Assembly (NCBI RefSeq): GCF_003590945.1
Contig: NZ_QYUK01000011.1
Location: 2,570,001 to 2,634,000 of the forward strand
Direction of reading: 5' to 3'
Length of the DNA: 64,000 bases
Origin: Oleomonas cavernae
Lineage (GTDB): Bacteria; Pseudomonadota; Alphaproteobacteria; Zavarziniales; Zavarziniaceae
Part shown: positions 53,005 to 64,000 of the stretch, piece by piece
Position numbering within the stretch: the first letter of the stretch is position 1
Layout of the letters: every line of letters starts with the position of its first letter
Position numbers and translations under genes: made by a program
Notes under the pieces: generated by a model
What the model was told of the DNA's origin: nothing
Database searches by the model: none
The model's input: only the letters and a program-made list of their open reading frames with translations

Positions 53005-53697
53005 CTATTCCGCCGCCACGGCGTCGGCCGGCGCCAGCGCACCCGCCACCTTCGCCGAATCGCTGACCCACCCGAAGATCCCGCCCTGGGCCTTGACCAT
53101 GCGCAGGCCAACCTCGTGGAATTCGGGGAAATAGGAGCCGCAGGCATCGCCGACGACGACACAGCGGAAGCCCCGGTCGTTGCCCTCGCGCACCGTGGTA
53201 TGGACGCAGACCTCGGTGGTCACGCCGCACACCAGCAGGGTGTCGATGTCCTTGTTCTGGAGCACGAGCCCCAAGTCGGTTGCGTAGAAGGCGCCCTTGC
53301 CCGGCTTGTCGATCACGACCTCGCCGGCGATGGGGTAAAGTTCGGGGATGATGTCCTGGCCGGGCTCGCCGCGGATCAGGATGCGCCCCATGGGCCCCGG
53401 CGCACCGATGCGGTGGCTGGGGCTGCCGCGGTTGACCTTGGCCGGCGGCGCATCCGACAGGTCGGGCCGGTGGCCTTCCCGCGTGTGGATGACCAGCATC
53501 CCCGCGGCCCGCGCCGCCGAGAGCACCGCCTTGCACGGCCCGATCGCCTTGGCCAGCAGCGAGACGTCGTTGCCCAGAGTCTCGCCGAAGCCGCCGGGTT
53601 CGAGGAAGTCGCGCTGCATGTCGATGATGACGAGGGCCGTGCGCCCCACATCGATCCGGATCGCGCCCGGCTCCGCCTCAATGACCGCCATCGTCAT
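53005..53697 (-). CDS. Isochorismatase-family cysteine hydrolase (biuret hydrolase-like)
   Basis: A 230-residue hydrolase. The Asp-Lys-Cys triad is in ALVIIDMQRDFLEPGGFG (Asp), VIDKPGKGAFYATDLG (Lys) and CGVTTEVCVHTTVREGNDRG (Cys). These segments and the C-terminal SYFPEFHEVGLRMVKAQGGIFGW (in part) resemble BiuH and RutB-type ureido hydrolases. With AtzE/AtzG/AtzH homologues and an NCS2 permease in the cluster, biuret or a close analogue is a sensible substrate, but this is inference. ATG at 53697 is preceded by AGGGGG. Confidence 0.82.
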   Translation of the reverse strand: MTMAVIEAEPGAIRIDVGRTALVIIDMQRDFLEPGGFGETLGNDVSLLAKAIGPCKAVLSAARAAGMLVIHTREGHRPDLSDAPPAKVNRGSPSHRIGAPGPMGRILIRGEPGQDIIPELYPIAGEVVIDKPGKGAFYATDLGLVLQNKDIDTLLVCGVTTEVCVHTTVREGNDRGFRCVVVGDACGSYFPEFHEVGLRMVKAQGGIFGWVSDSAKVAGALAPADAVAAE

Positions 53698-53720
53698 ACC
53701 CGGCCCCCTGTCTCTGTCCC

Positions 53721-53743
53721 GCCTTGTATGCACTGCAAAAGGC
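53721..53743. promoter_or_regulatory. GntR-like operator candidate upstream of the BiuH-like gene
   Basis: GCCTTGTATGCA-C-TGCAAAAGGC is an imperfect palindrome resembling FCD-type GntR sites, 24 bases before the hydrolase ATG. The rest of the 232-bp divergent gap (53698-53929) is markedly AT-rich (ATCTATTTGTTAATATTCGG) and must hold both promoters. No regulator gene lies nearby. Confidence 0.35.
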
Positions 53744-53929
53744 GGACCAACTGCAACGCCCACGGTTCTAGTAGGCTATCTATTTGTTAATATTCGGTTT
53801 TGGTGGGAAAGTGCGGTGCAGCAACAGACATCGGCGGATCGATTTTCTGCCTGTTTTTTACGCATGCACGCAATTTTCAATCACGTATGCTGGCGAAATG
53901 TGCAGCATGATCCTGGTAGGAGCTTTCCC

Positions 53930-54328
53930 ATGTCCACCGCGACCGCGGACGACCTTTGGATCGACCACCCCAATGCCGTGGCCGAGATCAAGGCCGCCTT
54001 CGAGGCCTATGAACGGGCCTTGATGACCAATGACACGGCGGCCCTGGGCGCCTTCTTCTGGAACGACCCGCGGGTCTTGCGCTTTGGCCCGACGGAAAAC
54101 CTCTACGGCCCGGAGGCGATCGCCAACTACCGCAGCGCGCGCGACGTGTCCGACCTGGCCCGCCGCCTGGAAAACACCCGCATCACCGCCTTCGGCCCGG
54201 ACCTCGGCGTCGCCAACACCGAATACGTCCGCCTGAAATCCGGCAAGCGCGGCCGCCAGACCCAGGTCTGGGCCCGCCTCCCCGACGGCTGGCGCGTGGT
54301 ATCGGCCCATGTGAGCCTGCTGGAGTGA
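53930..54328 (+). CDS. AtzH/HpxZ-like protein (DUF3225, SnoaL fold)
   Basis: A 132-residue small NTF2/SnoaL-like protein of the AtzH-like family, often encoded with AtzE/AtzG or in oxalurate (hpx) clusters. Marks: AFEAYERALMTNDTAALGAF, WNDPRVLRFGPTENLYG and the C-terminal RLPDGWRVVSAHVSLLE. It starts ATG at 53930 with TAGGAG upstream and is divergent from the hydrolase. Its last 168 bases recur at 55265-55432. Role in the pathway is not firmly known. Confidence 0.85.
   Translation: MSTATADDLWIDHPNAVAEIKAAFEAYERALMTNDTAALGAFFWNDPRVLRFGPTENLYGPEAIANYRSARDVSDLARRLENTRITAFGPDLGVANTEYVRLKSGKRGRQTQVWARLPDGWRVVSAHVSLLE
54158..54325 (+). repeat. 168-bp direct repeat, original copy (3' end of AtzH-like gene)
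   Basis: Matches 55265-55432 with three mismatches that I can see (TAC/TAT, CGC/CAC and CCC/CGG contexts). This copy is part of the intact gene. Confidence 0.9.
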
Positions 54329-54359
54329 CCTAGGAGATACGACAAGAAGGAGGCGCGGG

Positions 54360-54989
54360 ATGGCACAGATTGCGCGCTGGGCCTACCGACTTGGCGGAGT
54401 CGCAGCGCTTCTTGGGCTTTTGTTTGTCGTGGCCGGTCCGTTTGGCGCGAATTTTTATGTTGAGCACCTCGATGCCCCCTCTATCGCCGGCGGCTACGAC
54501 GAATTCCGCTCTTGGACCAAGAAAGCTGACTTTGCCCGCCGCATCATCGCGCCCTTTCGTGATGGCACGAACCCCGCCTACGAAGTCGGGTCGATCAGGC
54601 AGGCTCAGGACATTGCCGACCAATATAAGGAGTCGATCGCCCTCGCACTCCTCGATGACGACCTCGATGAGAAGGCTCAGGAAGTCGCCCTTATCGTCGC
54701 GGAATGCCTATCGCTGGACGACTACCTGGCATTAGTCGCCCGCCTTCAGCGCGAAGGCCGAACAATACGCGCGGCCGGTACCCTGATCCGGACGATATTA
54801 TCGACCTCGCAGTGGCCGCCGATGGATCGCAACTACCAAGACCTTCGGGTTAAGTCGATGCTGGAAGCCCTACGGGACTCGCCCGCCGCCAATAAAGAGA
54901 TTCGTGAACGGGCAGAGCGCGTGCTCTCGGGAGAAGCAGCGAGTTTCATCCAAGGCAACTACGCTGAATACGGTTGTCAACTCGAATAG
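54360..54989 (+). CDS. Hypothetical membrane-anchored protein
   Basis: A 209-residue protein with one N-terminal membrane segment (LGGVAALLGLLFVVAGPFGA, about residues 11-30), probably a signal anchor with an extracytoplasmic domain. The rest is predominantly helical and charged (ADQYKESIALALLDDDLDEK; LALVARLQREGRTIRAAGTL). AAGAAGGAGG precedes the ATG, a strong ribosome site. GC appears lower than in neighbours. It is bracketed by the 168-bp direct repeats, suggesting acquisition or rearrangement. I recognise no family. Confidence 0.65.
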   Translation: MAQIARWAYRLGGVAALLGLLFVVAGPFGANFYVEHLDAPSIAGGYDEFRSWTKKADFARRIIAPFRDGTNPAYEVGSIRQAQDIADQYKESIALALLDDDLDEKAQEVALIVAECLSLDDYLALVARLQREGRTIRAAGTLIRTILSTSQWPPMDRNYQDLRVKSMLEALRDSPAANKEIRERAERVLSGEAASFIQGNYAEYGCQLE

Positions 54990-55064
54990 CCTTCTCTGCC
55001 TTCAGGTGGTAGGCGAAGTCACTTTCCGCGCGGCGCCATAGCGCACTTTGGACGAAACCTCATG

Positions 55065-55158
55065 CGTCATCCCGGCGAAGGCCGGGATCCACCGGTCTGG
55101 CGATACGGGTAGACCCTACCTAGCCTCAGAGTGGATCCCGGCCTTCGCCGGGATGACG
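55065..55158. repeat. Palindromic intergenic repeat (CGTCATCCCGGCGAAGG family)
   Basis: Arms CGTCATCCCGGCGAAGGCCG from 55065 and the complement ending at 55158, same arms as the element at 5199-5278 with a different loop of about 40 bases. It follows the hypothetical membrane-protein gene. Confidence 0.85.
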
Positions 55159-55191
55159 ATGGGTGGGTGACGCTACGACGCTGCCGGATAG

Positions 55192-55245
55192 AAAAGGCCC
55201 GGGGCGTTGCCGTTCCGGGCTTTTCCTTGACCGATCAGGCGGCGC
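55192..55245. repeat. Degenerate copy of the rpoC terminator and 3' tail
   Basis: GCCCGGGGCG-TTGC-CGTTCCGGGC-TTTTCCTTGA followed by CCGATCAGGCGGCG corresponds to the rpoC terminator and the DNA over the rpoC stop codon at 56071-56127, with an 8-base deletion (TTGTGCAG) and several changes. Its stem is imperfect, so function as a terminator is doubtful. Confidence 0.65.
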
Positions 55246-55264
55246 TGGATGCGTGGCAGATCTC

Positions 55265-55435
55265 GCCCGCCGCCTGGAAAACACCCGCATCACCGCCTTC
55301 GGCCCGGACCTCGGCGTCGCCAACACCGAATATGTCCGCCTGAAATCCGGCAAGCGCGGCCGCCAGACCCAGGTCTGGGCCCACCTCCCGGACGGCTGGC
55401 GCGTGGTATCGGCCCATGTGAGCCTGCTGGACTAG
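55265..55435 (+). pseudogene. Duplicated 3' fragment of the AtzH-like gene
   Basis: The last 56 or so codons of the AtzH-like gene repeated at about 98 percent identity, ending LLD-stop. No start codon or N-terminal half is present; the open frame extending back to 55163 is made of a palindromic repeat and terminator-like DNA, so it should not be taken as a real gene. Preserved sequence implies a recent event. Confidence 0.85.
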
Positions 55436-55509
55436 CACGACAGGTAATCCGAGTGTCATCCACGGCGGATAGGGTCGACAGGGCGATCAGGGCCTGAGGA
55501 GCAAGGCGC

Positions 55510-55923
55510 ATGGACATCATTCAACTGGGCATCAAGCTGCTGCAGGAGCATTTCGGCAGCCAGGTCAATGCCGACGCCATCGGCGGCGCACTGGGCAAGC
55601 TGCTTGGCGGCGGCGACGGCAAGCTTGACCTCGCCGGGCTGGTCAGCCGGTTTTCCGGCAATGGCGGCCTTCAGGGGCTGGTCGGCTCCTGGCTGGGCGA
55701 CGGGCCTAACCAGGGCATCGACGCGTCCCAGATCCTGTCGATCTTCGGCGGCGACAAGGTCGGCAGCTTCGCCCAGGAAGTTGGCGTCAGCACCGATGCA
55801 GCGGCAGGCGGTCTGGCCGCGGCGATCCCGCAGATGATCGACAAGTTCAGCAGCAGCGGAAACCTGCTCGAGTCCACCGGCGGCCTGGCTGGCGTTCTGG
55901 ACGTGGCCAAGAAACTGTTCTAG
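55510..55923 (+). CDS. DUF937/YidB-family protein
   Basis: A 137-residue Gly/Ala/Ser-rich protein, with ALGKLLGGGDGKLDLAGLVS and a C-terminal helix-rich part (LAAAIPQMIDKFSSSGNLLE; LAGVLDVAKKLF) typical of DUF937/YidB proteins. Function is unknown. GAGGAGCAAGGCGC precedes the ATG. It is convergent with rpoC and separated from it by a palindromic repeat and a shared terminator. Confidence 0.8.
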   Translation: MDIIQLGIKLLQEHFGSQVNADAIGGALGKLLGGGDGKLDLAGLVSRFSGNGGLQGLVGSWLGDGPNQGIDASQILSIFGGDKVGSFAQEVGVSTDAAAGGLAAAIPQMIDKFSSSGNLLESTGGLAGVLDVAKKLF

Positions 55924-55955
55924 ATCGCTTTCTCCCACAAGCTGAAACATCGATC

Positions 55956-56050
55956 CGTCATCCCCGCGAAGGCGGGGATCCACGGCTGTGACAGGCCGGG
56001 TCCGTTCGAGTATGCCCCGGCGGTGGATCCCCGCCTTCGCGGGGATGACG
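55956..56050. repeat. Palindromic intergenic repeat (CGTCATCCCCGCGAAGG variant)
   Basis: Arms CGTCATCCCCGCGAAGGCGG from 55956 and the complement ending at 56050, with a loop of about 45 bases. A variant of the elements at 5199 and 55065 with compensating changes in both arms, so pairing has been kept. Confidence 0.85.
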
Positions 56051-56064
56051 CCCTTCCAGCCAAC

Positions 56065-56098
56065 AAAAAAGCCCGGGACGTCGCCGTCCCGGGCTTTT
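56065..56098. terminator. Bidirectional terminator at the end of rpoC
   Basis: GCCCGGGACG (56071-56080), TCGC loop, CGTCCCGGGC (56085-56094), with six A on the left and TTTT on the right. On the minus strand it ends in a six-T tract and terminates rpoBC 19 bases after the rpoC stop; on the + strand it can stop yidB-like transcripts. Confidence 0.88.
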
Positions 56099-56116
56099 CC
56101 TTGATTGTGCAGCCGA

Positions 56117-60367
<4,251 letters not shown>

Positions 60368-60392
60368 TTACCGACGGGCAGGCAGGACGGGG

Positions 60393-64000
<3,608 letters not shown>

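Noticed and set aside
55163-55435. A 90-codon gene containing the AtzH tail
   Set aside because: Its first third is repeat and terminator DNA with no start signal; it is a duplicated gene fragment.

Overview
The window is a high-GC chromosomal segment from an alphaproteobacterium, probably of Rhodospirillales type; the genus cannot be named from the sequence alone. The evidence is the continuous str/S10/spc/alpha ribosomal block in alphaproteobacterial order (secY-adk-rpsM-rpsK-rpoA-rplQ), an ATP12-type F1-ATPase chaperone, the rplQ-htrA-rarA...crcB-rluA-ATP12...pccBA neighbourhood, and several families of GC-rich palindromic intergenic repeats.

Layout. 1-5.2 kb (+): a PotD/A/B/C-like ABC importer followed by a class III aminotransferase, probably polyamine or omega-amino-acid use. 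5.3-10.4 kb: a cysteine hydrolase (-) divergent from a tightly overlapping operon of a TIM-barrel protein, an FGGY kinase, a glycerol-1-phosphate-dehydrogenase-like enzyme and a DeoR regulator, which looks like an uncharacterised polyol or sugar-phosphate pathway. 10.4-13.9 kb: a small Lys-rich protein, a DUF899 protein, an ArsR regulator with a visible promoter and operator, VOC, SRPBCC, YceI and a Met-rich exported protein. 14-18.6 kb: CusB/CusA-like heavy-metal efflux. 18.5-24.7 kb (-): acylphosphatase, propionyl-CoA carboxylase (pccB-pccA), ATP12, RluA-type pseudouridine synthase, CrcB. 24.8-28 kb: a chemoreceptor, a small protein and a tandem array of composite palindromic repeats. 28-31 kb (-): rarA and an HtrA protease whose 5' coding end contains another copy of the repeat.

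31-49.5 kb (-) is the ribosomal block from rplQ back to rpsL, including tuf, fusA, secY, adk and rpoA. 56.1-64 kb (-) holds rpoC and most of rpoB. Between rpsL and rpoC, normally close neighbours, lies an accessory island of about 6.6 kb: an AtzE-type amidase with its small AtzG partner, an NCS2 permease, a BiuH-like hydrolase, a divergent AtzH/HpxZ-like gene, an unknown membrane-anchored protein flanked by 168-bp direct repeats, and a DUF937 gene. The first five look like a uptake-and-hydrolysis set for a biuret- or carboxybiuret-like nitrogen compound.

A caution for any reader: five genes (cysteine hydrolase, rpsE, rplN, rplC, atzG) are each broken by one missing base in a short G/C run. 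Three are normally essential ribosomal protein genes, so the sequence very probably carries indel errors, and these genes should be read as intact in the organism.
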